Of a stretch of DNA of 64,000 nt, positions 11,522 to 21,996 are shown piece by piece. The notes beneath the pieces were generated by a model. It made no database searches and was not told the origin of the DNA. It saw only the letters and a program-made list of their open reading frames with translations. Source of the DNA: Apiotrichum sp. Y4204 (lineage: Eukaryota; Basidiomycota; Tremellomycetes; Trichosporonales; Trichosporonaceae); the NCBI GenBank assembly GCA_025531455.1, contig JAMYHL010000005.1, forward strand, positions 62,001 through 126,000, written 5' to 3'. Made by a program: the position numbers and the translations under genes. Position 1 is the first letter of the stretch. Each line of letters starts with the position of its first letter.

Positions 11522-13919
11522 ATGGGCGACAACACTCGGTATGGTAACCCGAACGAGTTCGATGTCGACTTGCACTCGATCTATGCTGCCTACCTGTACG
11601 TGCTCAACAGCAAACAATGCGTCCTTGCTGACATGTCTACAGAGGCGACTTTGACAGCCAGAACATTGATTGGTGGGATGCGTCGTGGGGAGGATACTTT
11701 CGGTCCTTCAACGACTTTCTCGGCTTCGGCTGGGAGGCAATGGGTAAGGATTTGCGTCACTGCCCTCCTCGTTCTAACGCCCTCAGTTGTTGTCGATATC
11801 GTCACGGGAAGAGGACATATTGCTGCCCGTCGCGAACAGATTGCTCTGTTTGCACGCATGATTAAGACGCGGTGAGCATCTATTCCGGAACTCTGGTTAG
11901 CCCACCTTCTAATGGCCAGCTTTGGAGAAACTCTCGACAAGGAACCGCCTTCCCTACTTCCGCTGGACCCAGCCCCTTCACGCAGTCGAACCCTCAACCG
12001 TTTGGCCACCATTACCGATCTTCAGCATTACAAGAAGCTGTCTGCAACCCTCGCACCTGCGGAGCTAAACTACTTGCGCCAACGAGTTCGTGCTGGTGAA
12101 CCTGCTGTGATCGGAGCGCTCTTTCACGCAGGATCGCTCGATGCCGATGGATATGCTGCGTCGGCCGGCGTGCGCACCAATGGCCAAGGCTACACTTGGG
12201 CGTGCCTCCGAACAACGTGGTGGGAGAAGGGTGGACCACCCCAAGGCTACATTCCGGGTCACGGTCGCACGGTCATGGCCAAACCCGGTCAGGGTGGTAA
12301 AGCCCTCATGTTGGAAGTTGGGCTTGCAGCTTTGCGCTGTGCAAACCTCCGCGCTGTGGTAAGTACGAGATGAGACACTACGGCACGGAGAGTCTAACCG
12401 GTACAGGATGTGTGGCCGCCGATCCCGGACAAGAACTACCGCAAAGCTCACTACGTCATTGAGGAATGGGTCGACAAGGTAAGAGACACTTCTGTAATAA
12501 TGACTGACATTGAGCGCACGAACCTTGAGCGCCCCAACTATCCGCGTGCGTACGGGTTTGGGCGCAGCCAGTTTGTTGCGGAGAAGAGTGTGGAGAAGAT
12601 TGTCGAGTAAGTCTTCACATGACAATCAGGCTAATAGCAGTGCGTCTCTGGGCGGTCTAGCTTCTCACGACGCGGACGGAGGGGCCAACACTCTCGTGCT
12701 GTTGTCTATTGGCGAACCCCAACCCATTCCATTGCCGCCAAACTCGACGCTGCCGATCAATGTATTGCAGCTCGATGTTCTCCAGCTTGAGTTTGCGCTG
12801 CTTCAACAGGCGCAGGCGCAGCAGATCCCTGGAGTTGGTGAGCGTCGCCAGCCTTTCGCGTCTTTGCGACAGCTGCTTCACCACCTCCAAATTCCTGTGG
12901 CGCCTCATGCTCCTCTCGGAAACGCTGGTAACGAGGCGTTCTACACCGTTCTTGCTTTCCAAAAGCTCCTTATGCGTGACACGCGTCTCCCTGACCAGCT
13001 GTTTGTGCAGCCGCAATTTGTGCAGCAGGACTACTTTGCGCAGCCTATGGGCGGCTACGGTGCAACTCCATACTCGCCGTACGGGGGCCTCCCCATGCCA
13101 CCCCCTATTCGCCCTGATGGTGGGATGCGCAAGGCGTCGAGCCCATCGCTTCACCGCATGTCAATGTTGTCGTTGGGACCGAACGACTTGGAACCACCGA
13201 CGTTTCCGGCCCCCCTCTCGCGCCAGCAGACAGGGGAATCCGCTTCCGGACGCCGCCCGCCGTCCACCATGAAGGATGACTTTGGACCATCGAACGGTGG
13301 TCCCCGCGTCCCTGGTGGCGGCCGCAACAACACGCTACCCCGCTCTCAAACCGTGTTTTGGGATGATGCTGAGTATGCTTCTGGTTCTGGCCGTACACGT
13401 CCTGGCCACAATGGTGCGAGTCAACCTTCTTCTCCCGACGTCCGAGCTCACCGTAGTGGTGGGCCACCCCCGAGCAGCCTCCGCCATTCCCAAGCCTTCA
13501 CAAGCTCCGGCGGCGGCGGGCCTGTAAACGGCATGGCCAACTCGCGATCCGTTTCGTTCCACGAGGAGGGAGCCGCCCGACGACCGCCAACCATTCGAAG
13601 TCAAGGATCGAGCAGCGGGCAGAGTAAGGAGTCGGCGAGCAACTTTGGGTCCCGTACAAATAGTGGTACAGCGCTTGGTCCCAGTCACTTGTCAACTATG
13701 ACCCGAGGTGGTGAAGTTGTGAACGGTGGTGGCAGCAGAGGCTCAGGTGCTTCGGGTTCTGGGTCCGGATCGGCCTCTTCTGGTTTGGTTTCTGAGGCCT
13801 CGTCGGCCAAGGTTCCTGTGGAGCCGGTGAAGAAGGACAAGCGCAAGAGCCAGGAAAAGCGGAAGAGCGATAAGAGCGTGAAGCACTTCGGCGCGCTGGC
13901 TAAATTCTGGGTCGATTAG
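11522..13919 (+). CDS. Gfd2/YDR514C-like RNase H-fold protein with long disordered tail
   Basis: Seven exons: 11522-11595, 11643-11743, 11787-11871, 11920-12358, 12407-12478, 12515-12606 and 12638-13919, 714 residues. The middle of the protein resembles the DEDD exonuclease-like (RNase H fold) domain of the Gfd2 family: a strand ending in LEVGLAALRCANLRAVDVWPP, then AHYVIEEW, then NYPRAYGFGRSQF, and later FASLRQLLHHLQIPVAPHAPLGNAGNEAFYTVLAFQKLLM-like spacing with an AGNEA motif where such folds keep an Asp/Glu. The last 300 residues are Ser, Gly, Pro and Asn rich and end in a basic Lys/Arg stretch. Yeast Gfd2 is linked to mRNA export factor Dbp5. Whether the nuclease residues are complete cannot be judged by eye. 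The last junction has tandem TAG/CAG acceptors at 12637 and 12640. Confidence 0.7.
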
Positions 13920-14084
13920 ATAGATAATTATGTTTCGGCACACCCTCTCGTTAATTCCCCCTCCCCTGGCCATCTGAACATTGTCCCAAGTCGTACCTCC
14001 CCCCCTTTCCCTCCATCCATGCGGTTTTCACGTTTGTATAGTAGTCGGACAGTTTTATCCCGTCAACGTCCCTAGTGCATCTTG

Positions 14085-14120
14085 CACGATCCACCATGTG
14101 CACACGATCCACCATGTGCA
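14085..14120. repeat. Two tandem copies of an 18-bp unit
   Basis: The unit at 14085-14102 (cacgatccaccatgtgca) is repeated exactly at 14103-14120. It lies about 165 bp past the stop of the Gfd2-like gene, probably in its 3' UTR or just beyond. Confidence 0.8.
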
Positions 14121-14226
14121 GGACTACAGTATGTCGTTGATCATGCATATATTTATATATTACAGACAGGCTGAAAGGAGTATCTTGTGTTGGCACGCGT
14201 GGCACGGGCGCACGGACACCAAAGTA

Positions 14227-14238
14227 GACCACGTGGTC
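14227..14238. promoter_or_regulatory. CACGTG palindrome upstream of the GRF gene
   Basis: A perfect 12-bp palindrome (gaccacgtggtc) centred on the bHLH core CACGTG, about 180 bp before the GRF finger start codon. In fungi such sites bind Cbf1-type and other bHLH factors (family knowledge); function here is inference. Confidence 0.45.
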
Positions 14239-14418
14239 GTTGATCGCCGCCGAGGCGCCAACTCCCTGGATTTGCCACTCGAACTGTTTTGAAAGCTGAT
14301 TGAGAGTTATGACGACTGTTCCTTCACAACACCGTTCTCAAACAACCTACAACCCAGATCCCAAAGACAGCCCGCCAACTCTCATCAAACGGCCTGAAAC
14401 ATAGCAGCGCAGAGCATC

Positions 14419-15494
14419 ATGCCCCGTAGCGCAACATACACGCGTGCAGCACCCACGCGGACAGAAAACGACGGCCCCGACGTGCGCTGCAACTGCCCCG
14501 TGAGCCGCCTGGACTTTCCCAGTGAAAGCTGACCGCAGAACAACCGCCGCGCGGTCCGCCGTCGCTCGGGGCCAGCAGCACGCAACCCGAATCGCGAATT
14601 CTACACGTGCCCATTGGGGATGAACGACGAGCGGCGGTGCAAGTTCTTCAAGTGGGCAGACGAGGCCGAGGCCAGCGCGGCTGTCAAGGCGACAGAACTC
14701 ACCCCGGGCACACCGATACCTGAGACTCCTCGGGGGAACCGGCTCGGAACGGGCCCGCGCGCCGGTCTCGGCGCGTGGTTTTCCCCGCGCGGCGCGGAAG
14801 GAACGCCTACAAAGTCCCGCCCAGCCGCCATTTCCACCGAATTCGAGTCGCCGCGCCGCCAACTCGTCTCCCCGCCCCGCGACGCGTCCCCCGACGGCGA
14901 GATAGACTGGGCGAGCGTCGACGCGGACAGTCTCGAGGCCGATGCCGAGGCGCGGACACCGCACCGCAGCCAGAACTCCAGCCAGGCTGGGGCAGGTGTA
15001 ACGGGCGCGGGCGCAGGCACAGCAGGCACAACCGGCGCAGCGGTCAAGCCGGGCACGCCGGCGCACCGCCTCGCGGACCGTCTTGCGGCCGTGGCGGGCA
15101 AGAGGAAGCGCGAGGAGGAGGAGGAAACGCCGCGGAAACAGGGGGTGCGTGTGTGTGAGAGCGTAGCTAAGAGCAGAATCCGTTTATCGATACGACACCG
15201 CGCGGCGGGCCAGTCACGCCCGCGCGTGGGGGTGCGCCCTCGGTCCCCGGATCCGGCGCGTCGGGCGTCTCGGGAGTTTCCTTTGGCTCGGCGGCCGACG
15301 AGCGCGGGACGCACCCCGCCCTCGCACCTGTCGTGCTCTCGCTCGAGGGGCTTGGGGAGCACCTTGCGCGCCAGGATCGTCTGGTGCGCGCTGCCGAGGC
15401 GATGAAGAAGAGTATGCGACAGACGATACAGAATCTCCAGGAACGGGTGCGCGAGCTCGAGGCGGAGAATGAGGCGCTGAGGAAGGGCAAGTAG
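14419..15494 (+). CDS. GRF-type zinc finger protein with C-terminal coiled coil
   Basis: Exons 14419-14499, 14539-15144 and 15177-15494 (introns 39 and 32 bp) give 334 residues. The GRF finger lies at about residues 24-70 and is split by the first intron: CNCP, then NREFYTCP, then RRCKFFKWAD, i.e. the Cys-x-Cys, phenylalanine-rich and CxFFxW elements of the family. The middle is disordered with many SPR, TP and acidic stretches and a KRKREEEEE basic/acidic patch. The end (from about residue 285) is a heptad-patterned coiled coil, LQERVRELEAENEALRKGK. GRF fingers bind single-stranded nucleic acids in proteins such as TOP3A, NEIL3 and APE2. The specific partner of this protein is unknown. Confidence 0.85.
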
Positions 15495-15792
15495 TGTATG
15501 GAGGTCCACGAGTGATGTAACGATGTAGAGTCGTTTGTGGGAAGCGGTAAGTAGTGGAGCATACGTCTCAGAGGTTCATACGACTCTTGTCGGTCATGGC
15601 TCGCAACAACTGCATTGTAATATGTTATGTATTTACATGGATATGGGACGCAAACCTCATCTAATGTGCGATCCCCGAAACTCCTAGGCTCCTCTACTGC
15701 ACAATACTGGTAGCTGCTGCTATTGTAAAGTCCTCACGCCACCATCCCTCACAAGCTCACATCGATCCACGTCGCTCGCGCCAGTCCTCCCC

Positions 15793-18552
15793 TTAGGCAT
15801 AGCCCTTCCACTCGAGGCATTCCAGAAGCAGCACCACTTGGTCCACGGCATTGCAGAACCCCATGCCCTCCTTGAGCTTGTCCACACTGGGCTTGTATCC
15901 CGGCGGGTCCAGGAGGGCGAGCAGCTCTTCGGTGGAGTGCGGGGCCTCGGACAGCTCCGACTCGGCGTCAGAGACATCGTCCTCGCCGTTGGCACGACGC
16001 GTGGGGATTATAACGCCCTCGAATGCGCTGCTCCGACGGCCTGGTGTCCCGTTTGCGGTTCCGTTTGCAGCCTTCTTGGGGGTCTTCTTCGTCGCCTTGG
16101 CCTGTTTCTCCTCCTCCTCCTCGGCCTCGTCAATCGCGCGAAGCACCCGGTACTTGAGCCATCGGCTCAGCTCCCGCACACTGGCAGTCGTGGAGAAATG
16201 GCTCCACCGGGGCACCTTGGCCGGCAGCTCATCCTGGGCTGCCTGTGCTTCGATGCCAGGGCCCCACACTATGATTCCGCGCGTCCAGCCCGACGGGCGG
16301 TAGCGTTCTTCATCGATAAGACGCGGTGTTAGGGCGAAGTAGACGCGTCCATCGGGGTCCGTTCCGAGCGGTGCAAACTTCGTCTGCTTGCGAGCAGCAA
16401 TAGCGTTCAGCGTCACCTGGCCCGCGCGGAGACGAAGGAAGTGTTCCTGCTGAGCTGCGTCGAACTGCTGTTAGCTGGAGGATATCACACTCTAGGCTCA
16501 CCTTTGCCTTGTTCGCGCGCGTCTGTTCGGCAGACTTGCACCTGACCCTCGCTGCCATGAGGCTCTTCTTCTCCGTCTCCCAACGCGCATTCTCTTCCCG
16601 GTTGTACTGGACGTTCTTGCGGACGTAGTCGTTGTACGGGTTGCCAATGGCAGGGTCCATCGTAACTCTGACGCCCTCCAGATGGATGACGTGCTCAATC
16701 AGAGCCATGAGCATCCGGACAACCTCGGAAGGCGACGGCAAACGGCTAGCTGCTGCGCGTCGCGAGGGACCTGTACTCTCAAATGCCCACGAAGGCGCGG
16801 GGTCGTTCTCGCCCAAGTCGAGAAGAGCGCGCACCGCCCGGTCATTGCGATCCCTCTCGCTCTCAGCAGGAGGCATCTTGAGGTTGAGGGGGTCTGCAAT
16901 CTCCTTGTAGACCTGGGCGAAGCGTGCAAGGTCGGCATAGTGGCGCAGCTCCTCGCGCTTGTCTTCGATCATCTCGATGTCCTCGGGATCTACCCCGGTG
17001 GAATATCCTCGGTCTTGGACAATGAGATCCAGAAGCCCTCCGGCAATCTGGCGCACGCTTGCCTCGCTAAGAGGATGGTCGAAATCGTCAAGATGCGCAA
17101 TAGCGCGGTCAGGAATCCCAAGAATGCCACGGAAGCGGTTGACAAACTCGCGCACCTGGACGTCAGTTATCCCCGTAATGTGGCTACTCACGTAAAGCCG
17201 GTTCTCAAGCTCATTGTACGTCATCCGTGTGTTGACCGTGTTGAACAGTGGCGGCTCCACGACAGGCAGTTCGAACTTTTTCGGCTTGACTTCTTTGGGC
17301 TCCTTGGTCTTCTTTGTATCCTTAGCGGCCGCCGCCTTGGTGCCCTTCTTCGCATCCTTGCCTTTGGCCGCAGGCTTGGCAGCCGCTTTCGCCTTGCCCT
17401 TTGGTGTGCTCTTCGCGGTACTCTTCGCCGTGCTCTTGGCCGTGGCCTTTGTCGCCTTTGCCGTCGTCGCCTTTTTACCCTTGGCGGACGTGGCAGCCTT
17501 CTTCGCCGCGGCTTTCTTGGGCGCAGCATCGATGTCGGTCAAGTCGCTCTCAGCGTCTTCCCGACTTTTACGTGTCGGCTGCGGACCCTTCTCGTTTGCC
17601 CGTCGAACAAATTCCAACGGAGTAATCCCTTGCTCACTAGAGAGCTTGATAACGTCACCGAGGTTCTCCAGACCCTTCTTCTGGCGGCCTGAAGGTCAGC
17701 TTTTGCTACAAGAATAGGCGAGCTGGCAAAGGCGACGAAGATCGACATCAGTTATGGAAAGGAGGAACAGTACGCAACCGCATCTGCTCTCTTTCCCACA
17801 GACCGCAAGGCCAAACATCCACACCCTATCCCATACTCACAAGTGGCGTTTTGACACTCGTCGATACAGCACGGGCACGCAAACACATACGCCTTGTCGG
17901 CGTCGTGCTGGGCCATCTCGTCCGCGCCGACATTATGCCCGCGCTTCCGCACCTCGTCGGGCTGGATCTCGTACCGCTTAATAAGGTCGCGCTCGCACCA
18001 TGCAAGGTTGCATGCACGCGGCGGCGCGTTCTTCGTATACTTCCGCAAACGCGTGCAGCGCAGCACGCCTGAGAACGGTTAGCATCTGTCACACGACGGG
18101 GATGCGCGTCGCGTAGCTCCAGGGCAGACGTACGTTCAGGATCACACTTTGTTCGGCACCTACGTGTCAGCCCATTTCAACCGACAGTCCCGTCCATGGG
18201 CTTCCGCCTGTCGACGCGTCCAGCCAACTCACTGATGACAGTACGTCCCCTTCTCGGCCTTCTCCGCGTCTCCCTTCGCTTCCGACTTTGGCGTCGCTTT
18301 TGGTGCCGCGGGCGCCTGCTTGGCCTTCTTCTTCGGCGTGTCCTCTCCTGCTGTTGACGCGAGCGATTTCCGCTTGGTGGCGGTAACCCTTTTAGACGCG
18401 GGTTTGGCCTTGACCTCCGGTGGAGGGGTGAGGCTCGGGGACCGGGAGCGAACAGACGTCGGAGAGAGTAGCGACGGCGAGGTGCCCGCTGTCGTACCCA
18501 CGGTGAGGCCCGGGGCGTCGCTGGATGCGGTCATGGGCGAGGACGCGGTCAT
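15793..18552 (-). CDS. CDCA7-type zf-4CXXC_R1 zinc-finger protein
   Basis: Exons 18233-18552, 18134-18159, 17841-18068, 16502-17688 and 15793-16464. If the 36-bp segment 17156-17191 is also removed, the protein has 798 residues, otherwise 810. After a Ser/Lys-rich N-terminus comes a cysteine-rich domain across four exons: YCHQCRTKCDP, LRCTRL, RACNLAWCERDLIKRY, FACPCCIDECQNATC. This CxxC array, with the conserved WCxRDLxxRY helix, is the R1 finger known from CDCA7. A Lys/Ala-rich linker follows, then a helical block (YNELENRLYVREFVNRFRGILG) that resembles a DDT-like region. The C-terminus is acidic and hydrophobic helices. In animals and plants CDCA7 partners the HELLS/LSH/DDM1 remodeller; that role here is inference. 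Two ACGCGT boxes lie upstream. Confidence 0.8.
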
Positions 18553-18600
18553 GAGTCCAGCCGGGTGGTGATGAGATACAGACGCGACGTGAGGTTAGAG

Positions 18601-18606
18601 ACGCGT
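18601..18606. promoter_or_regulatory. ACGCGT (MCB-like) box
   Basis: ACGCGT 49 bp before the start codon of the CDCA7-like gene. In fungi MBF binds this hexamer in G1/S genes (established for yeasts); use here is inference. Confidence 0.4.
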
Positions 18607-18755
18607 CGATGGGGATGGAAGAGGATGAGATGAGTGGCGACAACAAGTGTGAATGCGAGGTGGGTGGAAGGGTGGATGATGAAGAGTAAAGGGAGAAAGA
18701 GTGTTGTTGTGGAGTCGGGAGGAAGGGGGCCCAGTCGTCAAGATCATCAAACGCG

Positions 18756-18761
18756 ACGCGT
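18756..18761. promoter_or_regulatory. Second ACGCGT (MCB-like) box
   Basis: A second ACGCGT about 204 bp before the same start codon, directly preceded by a related acgcg half copy. Confidence 0.4.
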
Positions 18762-19086
18762 ACGAGGAGCGTGGTTGTTTCTTTTTTCTTTGCTTTTTTT
18801 GTGTAATTAATGTGTGATCCAGGGAGGGCACGCGAACCGGTGTGTCACCCAACGCCGGCAAGGCCGTAGACCAAACAAACGCCCCACCACCCCCAGGGTC
18901 GCGGCGCGTATAGACGGCCCTACCAAAGACACGTGAGCCTGAGTGATCGATTTCTCCGTGTCGCCGTATCCGATTGTCTCGTGCACCGATGACGCTTGTG
19001 GCACATGGAACCCGATCCAGACTTCATTCATGCCTATGGGTAGTAGCGAATGCGTGATATAATGCAGTAGTGTACAGTACAGATAT

Positions 19087-21563
19087 CTACTTTCCCTTCT
19101 TCAGCCAGTCCAGCACAGATCCCGGAGTCGCGCCCTTGTCCTTTCCTTTCACTCGCCCAGCCTGTTTTGCCCTCTTCGAACTCGGCGCCACAGAGTCCCC
19201 GTGCCTTTTCCTGGGGGGCGTACTAACGCCGAAAGCGTCCCGGTTGAGGCAGAGATCGATGTGTGCATTCAACTCAGCATTTGATGTTGAAGGGTGCAGT
19301 GAGCGGTTGCAGATCGGACACATTGGACCTTGGGATGGAGACGGGTCGAGCTCGAGCTTGGGTTCGGCGGTGTCGTCAAGTGCTACTTTGACGTCGTCAT
19401 TTGCGAGATCAAGGTCGTATGGACGAAACGACTTGATGTCGTTGTCATCATCGTCGTCCAGTTCTATGACGTCTATCGGCTTGCTGGAGGACGCGCGTGA
19501 GGAGCTCTTTTGTGGCGAGCCAAAGAACTGCAATCAGCACATCGGACAATGCAGTAGTCGAACCTTTTTGATACCCTTTTCAGAATCATCAACAGTCAAG
19601 TCCTTGAGATTTGACAAGCGAATGCCCAGGAGGCGGATACGCACGGGAAGTTCCCTACGCATCAGTTCGAGAGCAATCTGAGCGTCAGTCGCGTTACAGA
19701 CACTCTCCTTTGTACCGGCAGAATGTCCTCCTTGGTATTGATGAATTTTTTGATAGAGTGGGCTCGTGTTTTATCTTGACCCGGTCAGAACAGCGACATC
19801 CAGTGCACTCACTCTCGAACGTATAGAGCTTATACTTGACAGTGACAGTCTTTCCAGAGTACTGTAATCGCTTCAGATCGCTTTCCAGTTCTTCGGCGAT
19901 GCTTTCGAGCTCGTGTAAGATCTCGTCGTTATCCCACTTGTCTGGGAAAGTCCTGCCGTGAGTATGGCATCGAGGGCCTCAAAACTCACCTCTCAACGCC
20001 CACACTCTTTCGTTCCTCGCGCTTTGAGGGTTCGACCGTATTGTCTGCAATCCCCAAGTAAGCCTTACAGAGGCCGCGGAAACTGAACCAATGGTCCATG
20101 ACGAGGAGCTCTGCTCGGCGTTTATAGATGTCCCCGCAGGTCTGGGAGGTAAGCCTTGTTGTCTCCACCTTGCATACCTCAACACCGAGCCCGTCCAAGC
20201 ACCGTTCAGTCACACGCCCAAACCCTGGTATTTTGCTACGACGTCAGTGTCCGGTTTAATGACGCCAGCTCACCGGACGGGCAGATCTCGCATAAACCTG
20301 ACAACCACCTCTCGCTGCGGCTGGAGCTCGAACTGGCCGTTGGGCTTGTTCTTGTCGGAACAGATCTGCTGTTAGACAAATTGGGCGGATAGTCCCACCT
20401 TTGCCAGCATGCGGTTTGGCGCAATTCCGGCGGAGATTGTCAGTCCAGTGTTCTTCTCGACATCAGCGCGGAGTTGAGACACTACGTCGAACGCCGACAT
20501 GTTGTGCTCAGACATGTAGGCGGTGATACTATTGTTAGAGTGATGCAGGTGAACGTCCGCATGACATACTTGAGGTATCCTTCGTCAAGACCGGCCATTG
20601 CGAGATTCGGGTCATACTGAATGATGAGCAAGTGCGATTAATGCAGCTCATACCTGGGCAAGCACATCGCGGACCTTTGTCGAAGCAGCATGATACAAGT
20701 CAAAATGCAGCTTGGTTCTGGGAGTCAGCACTCAGTCAATAACACTGACATACAGGATGATATGGGGGCACAGCGTCTTCGCGATAAACCCTGCCATTCC
20801 GCTACGAACGCCGAAGCGACGAGCCTCATACTACATGTCAGAAAGCTACCCAAAGGCTCACCTACGGAGGCAGTGCACAATACTCCACCACCGACACCGA
20901 ATGCCTTCCCCTCGAGCGTAGGATCGCGCTGTACCTCAACAGCGGCGTACTGTGCGTGGTCAGATATGCAGTGAGGGCCGTACCTGCGTACAAAGGCGTC
21001 CATATCAACGTGCACGATGCTCTGAGTCAGGTCTCTCGTGGCCTCGACCTCGGCGAGCTTTCGTCAGTCGGGCATGCTTCATATAAACTCACGATGCGGT
21101 CCGCCTCCACCGCCAAACGCTCAAGCTGCGCCATAGCGACGAGTTCATCACGCTAAAGTCAGCCTCCAAGATAAACGACTTCTCTTCGGTGCGCACTTTT
21201 GCTTTGAACCACTCAATCTTCTCTGTCAACTCGCGGTCCTTCTTCACCTGCATCTCGTAGTACTTGGAACCCTTCGACGCCTCCGCAATGATCCGGTTGA
21301 CCTCTGACACATGAGCTTCCACCTGCATCGATCGACCCACCAGTTTGATCACGCATGAGGCCTGGACATCAGCGCATGACAGAGCACTGCCAATACGTAC
21401 CTGCCTTGCCCACACTCGGCCCAGCCAGACTTCTCTCGAACTCTCTCCGCCGCTTCTCCGCACGCTGCTGCTCCTCCGCCGCAAGCTCGGCTGCAGTCGC
21501 GGCTTCTAGCTCTTCGGCGGTCAGATCTGGCATGATGTCGGACGAAGGATGTGGGTCCATCAT
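19087..21563 (-). CDS. Y-family DNA polymerase kappa with UBZ finger
   Basis: About fifteen short exons. The N-terminus after a 35-residue Glu/Ala helix joins AGLMRDQT to EVNRIIAEASKGSKYYE, the kappa-specific N-clasp. Then follow the catalytic palm motifs VHVDMDAFYAAVEVQRDP (first metal-binding Asp) and AMAGLDEGYLNIT (second Asp-Glu pair), YEARRFGVRSGMAGFIAK, and the thumb and little-finger part (GFGRVTERCLDGLGVE, CGDIYKRRAELL). The last exon (19087-19533) holds an acidic patch and a C2HC ubiquitin-binding finger, CPICNRSLHP...HIDLCL, then a basic tail ending in SVLDWLKKGK, which resembles a PCNA-interacting tail. Pol kappa bypasses bulky minor-groove lesions. Start: tandem ATGs at 21561-21563 and 21558-21560; MPDLTAEE further in is an alternative. 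Confidence 0.92.
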
Positions 21564-21996
21564 CCCATGCGCCCCGTGGGCTCCTCACGACGGATGAGTC
21601 GAAGGTGGGCAGATAGGCGATGAGCAGATCGAGAAGAATGGTTCCACCATGCAATCGGGTATCAACAGCTTGGCAGGTAGTGTCTGTCTTATCATCGGAT
21701 TTTTGTTTTGACAGTACAAGTCCAGTCAACCACAACAATCAGGACTCAGACTCATTCGGTCACGTGACCTCACACTCTCGGCTCGGCTTGATCCGGCTTT
21801 CAAACTTGTTTTCCCTCGTCTCCTCGACACAACCACTACAGCAAGAACTCCCCCCCCCCCGACTTCAGCCTGCTACTATACATGAATAGCAAGACCTTTC
21901 CGCTCCAGACAGTGCATGACCGGAGTATGTGTAGGGTTTTTAGACCTATTTGGCGTCTCTATCTACCACGCGACTTTTTCTCCATCATTCTCAAAC
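21564..21996. other. Intergenic, promoter of pol kappa and 3' side of QCR2
   Basis: Contains the 12-bp CACGTG palindrome (21758-21769) and a run of ten C residues at about 21850. No coding exon is visible. Confidence 0.5.
21758..21769. promoter_or_regulatory. CACGTG palindrome upstream of pol kappa
   Basis: Perfect 12-bp palindrome ggtcacgtgacc, about 195 bp before the polymerase start codon. Candidate bHLH/Cbf1-type site. Confidence 0.45.

Larger units (their letters stand above)
13920..14418. other. Intergenic, tandem genes
   Basis: Between two plus-strand genes. It contains an 18-bp direct repeat (14085-14120) and a 12-bp CACGTG palindrome (14227-14238), listed separately. No exon chain is visible. 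Confidence 0.5.
18553..19086. other. Intergenic, promoter of the CDCA7-like gene
   Basis: Between two minus-strand genes. It holds the promoter of the CDCA7-like gene, including two MluI-type cell-cycle boxes (18601-18606 and 18756-18761) and a T-rich run at about 18778-18800, and the 3' flank of the polymerase gene. Confidence 0.55.
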
